DNA of 64,000 nucleotides, from positions 372,001-436,000 of the forward strand of contig NZ_LMLC01000004.1 in NCBI RefSeq assembly GCF_001421805.1, given 5' to 3'. The notes under the pieces are model-generated. The model did no database searches. It was not told the origin of the DNA and saw nothing but the letters and a program-made list of their open reading frames with translations. Origin of the DNA: Sphingomonas sp. Leaf34. GTDB taxonomy: Bacteria > Pseudomonadota > Alphaproteobacteria > Sphingomonadales > Sphingomonadaceae. Made by a program: the position numbers and the translations under genes. Positions 34,423 to 43,297 of the stretch are shown here, piece by piece (positions within the stretch are counted from its first letter, which is position 1; the number at the start of each line of letters is the position of its first letter).

Positions 34423-35205
34423 TTACGAATTCGTCGAAATTCGAAGCGATCGGCCGATCAGGGAAAAGAATGCGCGACTGGCGTCGCTGACCGCGACATC
34501 CCATTCGGGATGCCATTGAACGGCGACGACGTCACCGCCGCAGGGCCGCGCGGAGAAGGCCTCGATCAGGCCGTCGTCGGTCGCAACCGCCTCCACGCGG
34601 AGCCCCCCACCAAGTCGGTCGACGCCCTGGCGATGCACCGACGTCACCGTGACGCTCGACCGCGCCATCGCCGTTTCGAGCAGGCCGCCGGTCTGCAAGG
34701 CGACATCGTGGACATGATCGAACAGCGTTTCATACGCCGTCGCGTCGCCGGTCTCACGGTGGTGCCCCGCTTCGGTATCGGTCAGCGTGCCGCCGAACAG
34801 AACGTTCAGTTCCTGCAGTCCGCGACAGATGCCGAAGACCGGTCGGCCCGCCTCGATCATCCGCGCGGCAAGATCGAACGCGACGGTATCGCGGTCAAGA
34901 TCGAGCGCATTATCCTCTGCGTCGATCCCGCCATAGCGATCGCCCGCCACATTCGACCGGGATCCAGTGAGCAACAGGCCATCGAGCCGCGTCGCCAGCG
35001 ACCGGGAGTCCAGCGCATCCGCGACTGCGGGCACCAGCAGCACCGTCGCGTTTGCATATTGCACGAGCGGATCGATGAAGCGGGTGGCGACCGTCTGGAT
35101 CGGACGATCGGCGACCTCGTTGCAGCATACCACGCCGATCACCGGGCGCTCGGGTTCCGCATCGTGACGGCCGGAATCACGACACGAGGGAAAGAAGCGC
35201 GTCAT
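34423..35205 (-). CDS. class I glutamine amidotransferase (PuuD-like)
   Basis: A 260-residue protein of the gamma-glutamyl-GABA hydrolase/class I amidotransferase family. The nucleophile elbow is FGICRGLQELN (Cys), and the His-Glu pair is in VQWHPEWD. PuuD-type enzymes cleave gamma-glutamyl amides. It is the last gene of a four-gene operon and overlaps the serine acetyltransferase stop by four bases. No glutamyl ligase is visible nearby, so the substrate is unknown. Confidence 0.85.
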   Translation of the reverse strand: MTRFFPSCRDSGRHDAEPERPVIGVVCCNEVADRPIQTVATRFIDPLVQYANATVLLVPAVADALDSRSLATRLDGLLLTGSRSNVAGDRYGGIDAEDNALDLDRDTVAFDLAARMIEAGRPVFGICRGLQELNVLFGGTLTDTEAGHHRETGDATAYETLFDHVHDVALQTGGLLETAMARSSVTVTSVHRQGVDRLGGGLRVEAVATDDGLIEAFSARPCGGDVVAVQWHPEWDVAVSDASRAFFSLIGRSLRISTNS

Positions 35206-36155
35206 GCCGAGCGCCCACGCAAGGTCTCGTGCAACTGAGTGGCGGCGTCGCCCTTGAGGTTCACCGCGGTCGGCTGCGCCACGACGCTGTCGGGCGGTAC
35301 ATCCTCCAGCAGCCAGACATTGCCACCAATCGTCGCGCCGCGTCCGATCGTCACGCGCCCCAAAATCGTTGCGCCCGCATAGATCACGACGTCGTCCTCA
35401 ACGATCGGATGGCGGGCCAATCGCTCGCGCACGGACATGTCCGTCACGCCGAGCGGGCTGCGCGCGCCGAGTGTCACATGCTGGTAGATCTGGACCCGGT
35501 CGCCTACGATCGCGGTCTCGCCGATCACCACGCCGGTGCCGTGGTCGATGAAGACACCCCGCCCGATCGTGGCGCCGGGATGGATGTCGATGCCGGTACG
35601 CGTGTTGGCGAGTTCGGACACGATTCGCGCAACGATCGGCGCTCCCAGATTGTAAAGCGCATGCGCGATGCGGTGATGGAGCATCGCGACAATACCGGGA
35701 TAGCAGATCAGGATTTCATCTGCGCTGCGTGCCGCCGGATCGCCGAGAAACGCGGCCCGGACATCGGCGTCGACCAATTCTCGGATCGCGCCGAGTTCAC
35801 CGACGAAGAGGCGGACGATCATCGCCGACTGGCCGGGATCGAACGCTTGCGCTGACTCCTCCTGCCAATAGGCGAATTCGCTTTCGACCTGTCGCTGCAA
35901 GATCGTTAAAGCGCGGCGCAACGCTGCGGCGACGAACCTGTCTTCCCCCGCGCTATCCCCGGCATAGCCGCCAAGTCGCCCGGGAAACAGCGCGACGACG
36001 AGATCGCCGATCGCGCGCTCGACCTCGATGCGCGACGGGAAATGAGCGACGCTGTGTCGTCCACCATCTTCGCGTCGCCAAGCGGCGCGTGCGGCGCGCA
36101 GGTCCGCGATGGCGTCATCGAGATCGGGCACTTGGTGATGCGGCGCAGCGGTCAT
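35202..36155 (-). CDS. epsC: serine O-acetyltransferase, EpsC type
   Basis: A 317-residue long-form serine acetyltransferase. A helical N-terminal domain leads to the left-handed beta-helix: GIDIHPGATIGRGVFIDHGT, GVVIGETAIVGDRVQIYQHV and ILGRVTIGRGATIGGN. It should make O-acetylserine, the cysteine precursor. It lies within an operon with a PhnD-like protein, a desaturase and an amidotransferase, four-base overlaps on both sides, an unusual setting for a cysteine gene. Confidence 0.9.
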   Translation of the reverse strand: MTAAPHHQVPDLDDAIADLRAARAAWRREDGGRHSVAHFPSRIEVERAIGDLVVALFPGRLGGYAGDSAGEDRFVAAALRRALTILQRQVESEFAYWQEESAQAFDPGQSAMIVRLFVGELGAIRELVDADVRAAFLGDPAARSADEILICYPGIVAMLHHRIAHALYNLGAPIVARIVSELANTRTGIDIHPGATIGRGVFIDHGTGVVIGETAIVGDRVQIYQHVTLGARSPLGVTDMSVRERLARHPIVEDDVVIYAGATILGRVTIGRGATIGGNVWLLEDVPPDSVVAQPTAVNLKGDAATQLHETLRGRSA

Positions 36156-36970
36156 CGCAGGTCCGGATAGCCGAAGCGGATCGCGGTCTGCTCCAGCGCG
36201 CGGATCGGGTCCAGCGCGTCGGCGTTTGCCGTGACGATACCCGTTAGCCCGAGCATGGCGCGATCGTCCGCGAGACGAGAATCCGTCATGACCTGCTGCA
36301 AGGCCCGCCGAAGCGCTGCAATCGTCTCGATGCTCGTGGCCGCGGACGTCACGAATGGCAGCGTCGGCGAGGCGGGGCTGCGCGCGACGATCTTGAACGG
36401 GGCGGTCAGATCGGGCTCGCGCCGCACCAGCGTGGCATAGGTGACGGCGTCGATCGCGGCGATATCCGCGTCCCCGGCAGCGATCGCCGCGACACTGGCG
36501 CGGTGGGATCCGGTCTGCACCACGCCGGCGAAGAAGACATTCATCTCGGCGATCGGCGCCAGCGTCGCGCGGAACAGGTTCATGCCGGTGTTCGACTGCG
36601 GATCGTTGATCGCGGCGCGGGTGTCGCGGTAATCGACCAGCGATCTCCGCCCATCGTTCGCGCGCGCCACCAGCACGCTGGCATGCATCGCGTCGCCACT
36701 CGTCGACCCCGACATAGCGTAGATCGGCAAGGCGATGACTTGCAGAGCAAGGCTATCGTCGGCGATCAGCGGATAGCCGCACGCCTGCCCGAACAGCAGG
36801 TTCGGGTCCCGCCAGAGGTCATGAACGTGGCGCGCCCGGTCGAGGACATCGGGCACCTCTTCTACCCCGCATGTGCGCAGGATACGGACGATTGCGGACC
36901 AGATTCGGTCGTTCGCGCCCTGTTGTGCCGGGTGATCGTACATCCCGAGCGAAGCGACTAGTCGCGTCAT
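36152..36970 (-). CDS. PhnD/SsuA-like periplasmic-binding-fold protein
   Basis: A 272-residue protein of the phosphate/phosphonate binding-protein (PhnD) type. It has HDLWRDPNLLFGQACGYPLI, YRDTRAAINDPQSNTGMN and AGDADIAAIDAVTYATL. It lacks a signal peptide and no ABC permease or ATPase lies nearby. A cytoplasmic binding or catalytic function is therefore possible. Four-base overlaps link it to both neighbours. Confidence 0.8.
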   Translation of the reverse strand: MTRLVASLGMYDHPAQQGANDRIWSAIVRILRTCGVEEVPDVLDRARHVHDLWRDPNLLFGQACGYPLIADDSLALQVIALPIYAMSGSTSGDAMHASVLVARANDGRRSLVDYRDTRAAINDPQSNTGMNLFRATLAPIAEMNVFFAGVVQTGSHRASVAAIAAGDADIAAIDAVTYATLVRREPDLTAPFKIVARSPASPTLPFVTSAATSIETIAALRRALQQVMTDSRLADDRAMLGLTGIVTANADALDPIRALEQTAIRFGYPDLR

Positions 36971-37857
36971 GCTGACTGTGCCCGGTGATCGGGATGAAGC
37001 ATGTCGTCATGCGATCGAAACGCGAACCGCCGGATGATCTCACCATAGCCGCGATAGATGGGCGCTCCCTGTTCGACGAACCGTTCACGGTGGCTGTTGT
37101 GATAGGACGGCAGGCGATACCAGGCCAGCCGCGGACGTTCGTGGTGGGCGGCATGAAGATTGTTATTTAGAAACAGCACTGCGAGCAGGCCCCCGCGCTC
37201 GACGATGGCAGCCCGTCCAGGGCTCGCCAAGTCGGCGCGATGCTCCGCGTACGACCGTAACATCGTCAGCGCGGTGCCTGGATAGACGAATGCGATCAGA
37301 TAAGTGGCAAGGTTCATTCCGACATGATCCAGCCACCACAAAACCGCGGCTACGCCGATCAAATGCGGTGTCCAGTCTTGTGCGACGGCGGCAGGGCTGC
37401 GTACGGCACGTCGCGCCTCGCCGATCAGGAATCGGCCGATCGACAAGGCCGGGCCGAAGATCACCTGGCCGACCAGGGTCGACTGCAGTGAAGCGGCGAG
37501 GGCGCCGTGCCGCGATAGACGGTAACGCGATTCGGGATCGTGTCGGGGATCGGTGATCACTTTGGCGCCATGATGCGCGAGATGGCTTCGGCGATACAGC
37601 CGGTACGGCAGCCAGAGCGACAGGGGCGCAAAGCCGATCGCGCCGTCGATCCAGCCGATCGCGGTCGGATGGCCGTGGATCGTCTCGTGTTGCAGCGATC
37701 CCTGCCAGGCGATCAGCCATCCGCCGAGGACGACCAGCACGGGTAGCGGAACCTGCGCGTGAAACGCGGTAAGCGCGATCCAGCCGGTGTAGATCAGGAT
37801 CGCGACCGTGAGCGTGGGCCACTCGATGACGGTCATCCTTGCGACGAAATCTCGCAT
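36967..37857 (-). CDS. fatty acid desaturase-fold membrane enzyme
   Basis: A 296-residue di-iron membrane enzyme with three histidine boxes: QHETIH, HLAHHG and NNLHAAHHERP. Four or more hydrophobic segments surround them. ATG 37857 is chosen for its ribosome site (aaaggagc); an earlier ATG at 37911 lacks one. It is the first gene of the four-gene operon. The family covers lipid desaturases and hydroxylases of small molecules; which applies is not clear. Confidence 0.85.
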   Translation of the reverse strand: MRDFVARMTVIEWPTLTVAILIYTGWIALTAFHAQVPLPVLVVLGGWLIAWQGSLQHETIHGHPTAIGWIDGAIGFAPLSLWLPYRLYRRSHLAHHGAKVITDPRHDPESRYRLSRHGALAASLQSTLVGQVIFGPALSIGRFLIGEARRAVRSPAAVAQDWTPHLIGVAAVLWWLDHVGMNLATYLIAFVYPGTALTMLRSYAEHRADLASPGRAAIVERGGLLAVLFLNNNLHAAHHERPRLAWYRLPSYHNSHRERFVEQGAPIYRGYGEIIRRFAFRSHDDMLHPDHRAQSA

Positions 37858-38053
37858 ATCCAGCTCCTTTGCTCTGGCAACATCCCCTGGATCGATGGGA
37901 ATTGAAAGCAAGCAAAGGTGCGCCGCTGGAATAGGTTTGCTTCGTCATGAAGTTACGGACGCGAGCCGCCCCAACCGTGAAGTATGGAGATTTCCCACAG
38001 CGTGCTCACATTGCCCGATTTTAGGCCGGTCTCACTTAACGGCCGCCGTGCAG

Positions 38054-38623
38054 CTAGGCGTCACCGATTGCCTGGATGATACGATGCGCGGCAACGACGT
38101 CGCGATTGACGACGGCGGAAGTGAAGCGATCGATGATGGCGCGTAGGCGGCTGGTCGGCGCCATCGCCGCATTCAGTAGCGGGCCATCGATGAGGCGACT
38201 GCCCCATTCCACGCCCAAACGCTGCGCTTCGTCATCGGCACCTACGACGATCGACGGGAAGGGCAACCCGATTTTCGGTGCCGCAAAATGACCGTGATGC
38301 GAGCCCGCGCCTTCGGGGGCGACCAACAGGGCGCCGGCAACGTTCGCGGTATAGGTTCTAGGCGACAGTCGGGCCCACCATGCGGCGGCCGCACAGGCAC
38401 TACCCTGTGCCAGGAGCATGACGGCACGATCGGACGCCGATACGGCGGCATCAATCCGCGCGGCCAGCGCCGTTCGCTCAGCAGCGGTACGACTGTGAAC
38501 AGCGATATGCTGCGCATCGCCAAACCGCGGAAACTCCCGGATCCGCCCGAATATAGAGACGGCCTTGTCGGGGACGAGTGCGATGAGCGTCAGCCGACGG
38601 CTATCCAGGATAGCAACAGACAC
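38054..38623 (-). CDS. RBBP9/YdeN-like alpha/beta hydrolase
   Basis: A 189-residue protein. LPFPSIVVGADDEAQ and the following VEWGSRLID match the RBBP9/YdeN family. The nucleophile region reads LLAQGSACAAAAWW where family members have AHSLG, so catalytic activity is doubtful. The C-terminal histidine motif (GHIN) is not clear either. It may be a non-enzymatic relative. It stands alone between the desaturase operon and the MFS gene. Confidence 0.65.
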   Translation of the reverse strand: MSVAILDSRRLTLIALVPDKAVSIFGRIREFPRFGDAQHIAVHSRTAAERTALAARIDAAVSASDRAVMLLAQGSACAAAAWWARLSPRTYTANVAGALLVAPEGAGSHHGHFAAPKIGLPFPSIVVGADDEAQRLGVEWGSRLIDGPLLNAAMAPTSRLRAIIDRFTSAVVNRDVVAAHRIIQAIGDA

Positions 38624-38810
38624 AATCGGTCTCCCTTTGCGTGAGCGGTTGATGCTGCCTTCATCCGGTCAGTGGCGCAACGTAGCTGCTCAGATACGCG
38701 CCAGACCGTTCTATCTTGGGCCTCGACCGATCTCAGGACCGCTGGATTACGCTGCGATATGACTGTCCTGGCCACCAAATCATGCAAAGCGGCGCTGTCC
38801 ACCTTCGGGC

Positions 38811-40115
38811 TCAGTGAGGTCCTTCAGCGTGAAAAGGCTTTTCGGGGTGCATGAAGAACGACAGACCGGCGCCGACCAAGAGTAGCGCCAGCGAGGCGCA
38901 GAACGGGATCGACCAGCTGCCAGTCAGGTCTACCGCCGCGCCGAACACCAGCGGAGAGAGGATACCGGCAATGCCGAAGCCGAAGTTCATCATGCCGCTG
39001 GCGGTGCCGGCATATTGCGGCGCGATATCCATCGGGACGGCCCAGATCGGCGCCACCACGAGCTCGGAGAAGAAGAAGGCGAGCGACAGGCATATGGCTA
39101 CCGTCGTCAGATCATGGGTGAGGACCACGGGCACGAGAAACACGAAAGCGCCGACCATCCCGACAATGATCAGATTGCGCCTCGCCGCCTGCAGGCTGCC
39201 GGTCTTGCGGTAGATATAGTCACTGGCTGCTCCACCGACCCAGTCGCCGATCACGCCACCCAACAGCACGCCGCCCGAGAACAGCGCCGAGTGCTTCAGG
39301 TCGAGACCATAATTTTTGAAGAAGAACGAAGGGAGCCAGGTCAGGAACACCCACAACGTCCAGCCATAGCAGAAATCGACGGCCGTTACGGGCGCGATCC
39401 GTCGCGCGAGCCGCCACCACGGGACGGGAGGCGTGCTGGCAGCCTGTTGCGCGGCCGGGGCCAGTTCGGCGCGTTCCTCGTCGGACATGCCGGGGTGGCG
39501 TTCAGGGTTCTCCCGCGCGACCACCAGCCACAGGACCACCCAGACCGCGCTCGCGACTCCGAGCACCACGAATGCCCCCCGCCAGGATACGAGGGCCATC
39601 AAACCGACCAGCAGCGGCGGGGTCAGCGCATTGCCAAGCCGCGCTGCGGCGTGCGTGATCCCTTGTGCAAAGCCCCAGCGCGCCGGTGGCAGCCATGTCG
39701 CCATGGCGCGCGTCGCAGCGGGAAACGCGAACCCTTCGCCGATGCCGAGCGCGAGACGCAGCGCAAACAGCGACGCCATCCCGCCGACCAGCCCCGTCAG
39801 CACCGTCGCCACGCAGACGATGGCGCCGCAGATCACCAACATGCGCCGCGGCCCGAAGCGGTCGATGACCCGACCACCGAAGAGCTGGATGAGTGCGTAC
39901 GGATAGGAGAAGGCGGAGATCGCCAGGCCGAATTGGGTGTTGCTCATCCCCAGTTCGGCGGTCATCCGCGGCCCCACCGTCGCCAGGTTCACCCGGTCGA
40001 TGTAAAGGACCAGATACATCAGGCAGAGCACCGCGAGGATGCGGTTCGGGATGCTCATCCACCGCGGTACGCGACGCGCGACCGCGTCGGACCGGTTCAG
40101 GCCATGCCCTGTCAT
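38811..40115 (-). CDS. MFS transporter, anion:cation symporter type
   Basis: A 434-residue protein with twelve hydrophobic segments. The opening (LCLMYLVLYIDRVNLATVGP) and the loop RVIDRFGPRRM suit the ACS family, which imports organic anions such as phthalate, hexuronates or glycerol phosphates. It overlaps the TauD-like gene by four bases, so import and oxidation of the same compound is likely. Confidence 0.87.
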   Translation of the reverse strand: MTGHGLNRSDAVARRVPRWMSIPNRILAVLCLMYLVLYIDRVNLATVGPRMTAELGMSNTQFGLAISAFSYPYALIQLFGGRVIDRFGPRRMLVICGAIVCVATVLTGLVGGMASLFALRLALGIGEGFAFPAATRAMATWLPPARWGFAQGITHAAARLGNALTPPLLVGLMALVSWRGAFVVLGVASAVWVVLWLVVARENPERHPGMSDEERAELAPAAQQAASTPPVPWWRLARRIAPVTAVDFCYGWTLWVFLTWLPSFFFKNYGLDLKHSALFSGGVLLGGVIGDWVGGAASDYIYRKTGSLQAARRNLIIVGMVGAFVFLVPVVLTHDLTTVAICLSLAFFFSELVVAPIWAVPMDIAPQYAGTASGMMNFGFGIAGILSPLVFGAAVDLTGSWSIPFCASLALLLVGAGLSFFMHPEKPFHAEGPH

Positions 40116-41005
40116 GCAGGTCGGCCCGTCCCCTTGATCTGCGTCCTGTGCATCACGCGCCGTGCGGCCGGATCGAACGCATCACGCCGGTGCATCGTGC
40201 ACCGATTGTCCCACAGCACCAGATCGCCCTTGCGCCAGTGATGGCTCCAGCCGAACCGGTCGCCGTCGACATGATCCCAAAGCTCGTCGAGCAGCGCTTC
40301 GGACTCGGCCAGATCCAGACCATCGATATACGCATTACGGCGGCGGCCGAGATACAGCGCGGGGCGACCGGTTTCCGGATGCGTGTAGACCAGCGGGTGC
40401 AAACTACCCGGCGCCTCGCGCGGATCGTCGCTTGGCGTGACGCCCTGGCGCAGGAAACCACCGCTATTGTAGGTGCCGTCGTGCTTGACGCGGCGTCCGG
40501 CGATGCGCGCCTTCAAGTCATCGGGCAGCGCCTCGTACACGGCGTACATATCGATAAAGCTCGTATTGCCGCCCGTCGGTGGCACTTCCAGCGCATAAAG
40601 CGCGCTCGCCTGGGGCGGGACTTCGACATAGGACATGTCCGTGTGCCAGACCGCTTCGCCGTTGCCGAGGCTGCCGATCGGGACGCCGCCCTCGACCACG
40701 TTAGAGACGACATAGAGTTCGGGCAGTCCCTCGACGAAGCGGCGGCCGGTCTCCTGGATCGGCGCGAGATCGAGGTCCCCGAACCGGCGGCTGAAGGCGA
40801 TCAGATCCGCGTCCGAAAGCGACTGGTCCCGGACGAGCAGGACCAGATTGTCGAGCCAGGCCTGGTGCAGGTCGGCGAACTGTTGGTCATCGAGCGTCCG
40901 AAGATCCATACCGCGAACCTCCGCGCCGACGCCCTTCCCCGTTTCGACCAGGTCGAGGCCAAGTCGATTTTCCAGCAGATCGCCCATCATCCCGTACTCC
41001 ATCAT
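40112..41005 (-). CDS. TauD/TfdA-family Fe(II)/2-oxoglutarate dioxygenase
   Basis: A 297-residue dioxygenase. The iron-binding HxD is in VWHTDMSYVEVPP and the distal His is in WDNRCTMHRRDAFD, followed by the 2-oxoglutarate arginine in ARRVMHRTQIKG. The substrate may be a sulfonate, aryloxyacid or similar anion carried by the MFS partner. ATG 40990 (MGDLLENRL) has the better ribosome site (ggag) and may be the real start. Confidence 0.9.
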   Translation of the reverse strand: MMEYGMMGDLLENRLGLDLVETGKGVGAEVRGMDLRTLDDQQFADLHQAWLDNLVLLVRDQSLSDADLIAFSRRFGDLDLAPIQETGRRFVEGLPELYVVSNVVEGGVPIGSLGNGEAVWHTDMSYVEVPPQASALYALEVPPTGGNTSFIDMYAVYEALPDDLKARIAGRRVKHDGTYNSGGFLRQGVTPSDDPREAPGSLHPLVYTHPETGRPALYLGRRRNAYIDGLDLAESEALLDELWDHVDGDRFGWSHHWRKGDLVLWDNRCTMHRRDAFDPAARRVMHRTQIKGTGRPA

Positions 41006-41041
41006 CGCACGTTAGCAGCCGACGAGGGTCAACCGCCGCAT

Positions 41042-41057
41042 AATCGTTTTAACGATT
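41042..41057. promoter_or_regulatory. palindrome aatcgttttaacgatt
   Basis: A perfect 7-2-7 palindrome 37 bases upstream of the TauD gene and about 195 bases from the divergent GlcG gene. It is flanked by gggtcaa...ttgaccc, extending the symmetry partly. It is a likely repressor operator; the regulator is not in view. Confidence 0.45.
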
Positions 41058-41252
41058 GACCCCCGACGTGGACCGCAAAGCATTTGTTTGGGCCGGTCAA
41101 ACGGGGCATATTTGTGTGCTGCAGTGGCGCAAATTGGCCGCTGCTTTGATCGCTGAAGGCGGTAGAGGCATTTCCACATGGGTCATGATCCCGACCAGCC
41201 TCACGCCGATTATCCGTCCTCAATGATACCGGTCCATACTAAGGAACTTTGC

Positions 41253-41681
41253 ATGGTGCGCATCACGCTTGAACTTGCCAGCAAGATTATCACAGCGACG
41301 CTGGAGAGGAGGGTGGAACTGGGTTTAAAGCCGCTTTGCGTGACAGTGCTCGACGCCGGTGGGCACCTCGTCGCACTGCAGCGTGAAGACGGAGCCTCGA
41401 TGCTGCGACCTCAGATCGCGATTGCCAAGGCGAGCGGGGCGCTCGCGCTCGGAATCTCAAGCCGGAAAATTGCCGAGATGGCGTCGGAGCGACCAACGTT
41501 CGTCGCGTCGCTCGGGCCAATCTCTCCGCACGGCGTCGTGCCTGCGGCGGGGGGCGTGCTCGTTATCGACTCAGACGGCCAGTTGGTCGGGGCAGTGGGT
41601 GTGACCGGCGACACCTCGGATAACGATGAAGCATGTGCGCTCGCAGGTGCCGCTGCCGCCGGGTTGTCAGCCTTGGATTGA
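41253..41681 (+). CDS. GlcG/HbpS family protein
   Basis: A 142-residue protein of the GlcG/HbpS heme-binding-like family: CVTVLDAGGHLVALQREDGA, KASGALALG, and GGVLVIDSDGQLVGAVGVTG. The start ATG 41253 has taaggaa upstream. It is transcribed divergently from the TauD/MFS operon. Members bind heme, cobalamin-like cofactors or small acids; the role here is unknown. Confidence 0.85.
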   Translation: MVRITLELASKIITATLERRVELGLKPLCVTVLDAGGHLVALQREDGASMLRPQIAIAKASGALALGISSRKIAEMASERPTFVASLGPISPHGVVPAAGGVLVIDSDGQLVGAVGVTGDTSDNDEACALAGAAAAGLSALD

Positions 41682-42375
41682 AATCCGCAAACTGGTCGTG
41701 ATGACTGCCTCCATCCCACTTGGGCCGGCTGACTTTGCGAACGAAGCGGCAATTCGCGGTTACGTGGACGGGATCGCCACGTTCGATCGATCAGCCCGCT
41801 ATCGCAGTAAGCGCGAACGTTCCCACCCAAAGCGCTATATCAGGAATGCTTAGGATTAGTTTGCTACCGTCGGCGATAATGGCTTTGGCGGATGAAGCTG
41901 AGAATCGTGCCAGAGATGTTCAAAGCGTCCGCTCTCCACGTCCGGTAACCGAACGTCTGCTGCCAGCAACCAGCCAACATGAGCCAAACTCTGTAGCTGA
42001 ATGAACGGCAGAAATCGGGAACCTGCGAGTGGCGCGTGAATGACCGACTCTGGGTCTGGCCGGAAGCCGTAGGGCAGGGCGTGCTCGCCCAGTTTCGGCC
42101 ATCCCAGAATTTCATCCACGTTCCTGATTGCGGCCATTCGTTCCGGAGCTAAAACGCGGGCGGAGCCTAAAATTTGGGTGTGTGGCACGCGTAAGGGCGT
42201 CCGTCTGGTGGCATGAGACGTTGCCCGTGATTTTTTAAATACGGAAAGTAGATCGCTCAGCATTTTCGTTGTTTCGCCGACGCTGGATGTTGACCGTATC
42301 AAATTTTTGATTTGGATTGGCGAGACTGATAACGGTGTAAAAGCTGCCTGTGATCAACGGTCTGGAGGATTTCTG
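41682..42375. other. intergenic with decayed repeats
   Basis: A 50-codon frame at 41701-41853 and a minus frame at 41856-42302 exist but match nothing I know. The part near 42090 (cggccatcccagaattt) resembles the dispersed repeats seen at 44.7-49.6 kb. I see no reliable gene. Confidence 0.5.
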
Positions 42376-42657
42376 ATGAAGTACAGCGTCCTGTTAGTTG
42401 CTGTTGCGTTGACGAGTTGGCCGGCGTCGTCACAAGTTCGCCGGTCCATGCCATATCCGACAACTGCGCAGCTTAAGGCGGCCGGCGATTCTTATCAGTT
42501 TCAATCGCGTCAAGATGGTCTTTCGCCACTTGATTTTTCCAAAGATCGGCGTGATCGGCGTGAATGCCTTACCCGCCGCAAGACGGGACGCGTCGAATGT
42601 AGGACACGCGAGCAGTGGCAGCGGCTTGCAGCCCGTATAGGCACCCAAGATCACTAA
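42376..42657 (+). CDS. small secreted basic protein
   Basis: A 93-residue protein with a signal peptide (MKYSVLLVAVALTSWPASSQ) and ribosome site ctggagg. The mature part is basic and ends with two cysteines (ECLTRRKTGRVECRTREQW), which may form a disulfide. This plan is common among unnamed sphingomonad proteins. Function is unknown. Confidence 0.65.
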   Translation: MKYSVLLVAVALTSWPASSQVRRSMPYPTTAQLKAAGDSYQFQSRQDGLSPLDFSKDRRDRRECLTRRKTGRVECRTREQWQRLAARIGTQDH

Positions 42658-42910
42658 GCGCAATTTCCTCATCGGCGGGCCTATCGACGCGGGCGTCTCG
42701 ATCGCCATTCTCAACCGACACTAAAGCTGATCTGGACCGTTCGTTGATCTAAACAGCCGATGTAGTTGGTAGAGTATGCAGTGCCGATTTTCCTAAAGTA
42801 GACCTCGACAGCGGAACGTCTGCTTCCTTCCCGTATCGGCCGTTTAGCTCGTCGGCTCGCCAGCCCGAAAGCAGCCATTTTCAGGGAGATCTTTCCCACC
42901 CCGGTCATTC

Positions 42911-42940
42911 CTGATGCAAAAATCAAAAGTATTGCATCAG
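42911..42940. repeat. TGATGCAA stem-loop, copy 1
   Basis: ctgatgcaa and ttgcatcag form a perfect 9-bp stem around a 12-base loop. Related stem-loops occur at 43235 and 44590. Confidence 0.6.
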
Positions 42941-43034
42941 CCCCGATACGGTCAGCCACGTTGCTCACCGACCTCGACGAATGATCTCGAAACGGCCTAG
43001 AAGAACGATATATCTACGTCGGAGGAACGTGAGA

Positions 43035-43205
43035 ATGATGCGCTTTGCTGCGGTTGGCATAACAGGTCTGGCGACGCTTGTTACCCTGAAGGCGATAGGC
43101 GTGGCGGTTTCGCCGGCAGCCGTAGGAGTAGCAGTGGGTGTGATCATTGCTTTGATTCTCGGACGTCGAAAACGGAAGCTGCTATCTAAAGGCACGTTGG
43201 CCTAA
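43035..43205 (+). CDS. small two-segment membrane protein
   Basis: A 56-residue hydrophobic protein (MRFAAVGITGLATLVTLKAI, then AAVGVAVGVIIALILGR) with a basic tail. ATG 43035 follows ggagga by eight bases. No family assigned. Confidence 0.5.
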   Translation: MMRFAAVGITGLATLVTLKAIGVAVSPAAVGVAVGVIIALILGRRKRKLLSKGTLA

Positions 43206-43234
43206 AGCGGGCTGACGACCAGTATCTGCATCGA

Positions 43235-43266
43235 GTTGATGCAAAGATCACAGGTTTTGCATCAAC
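43235..43266. repeat. TGATGCAA stem-loop, copy 2
   Basis: gttgatgcaaa and tttgcatcaac form a perfect 11-bp stem between two convergent genes, where it could also act as a terminator without a T-run. Confidence 0.6.
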
Positions 43267-43297
43267 AGGGCACCATAAATTATCTGTCGACTGATGC

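Noticed and set aside
39015..40241. 408-codon plus frame opposite the MFS gene
   Set aside because: Antisense to a clear 12-segment transporter; composition is His/Arg-rich and unstructured.
41856..42302. 148-codon minus frame
   Set aside because: Overlaps a dispersed-repeat-like segment and matches nothing.
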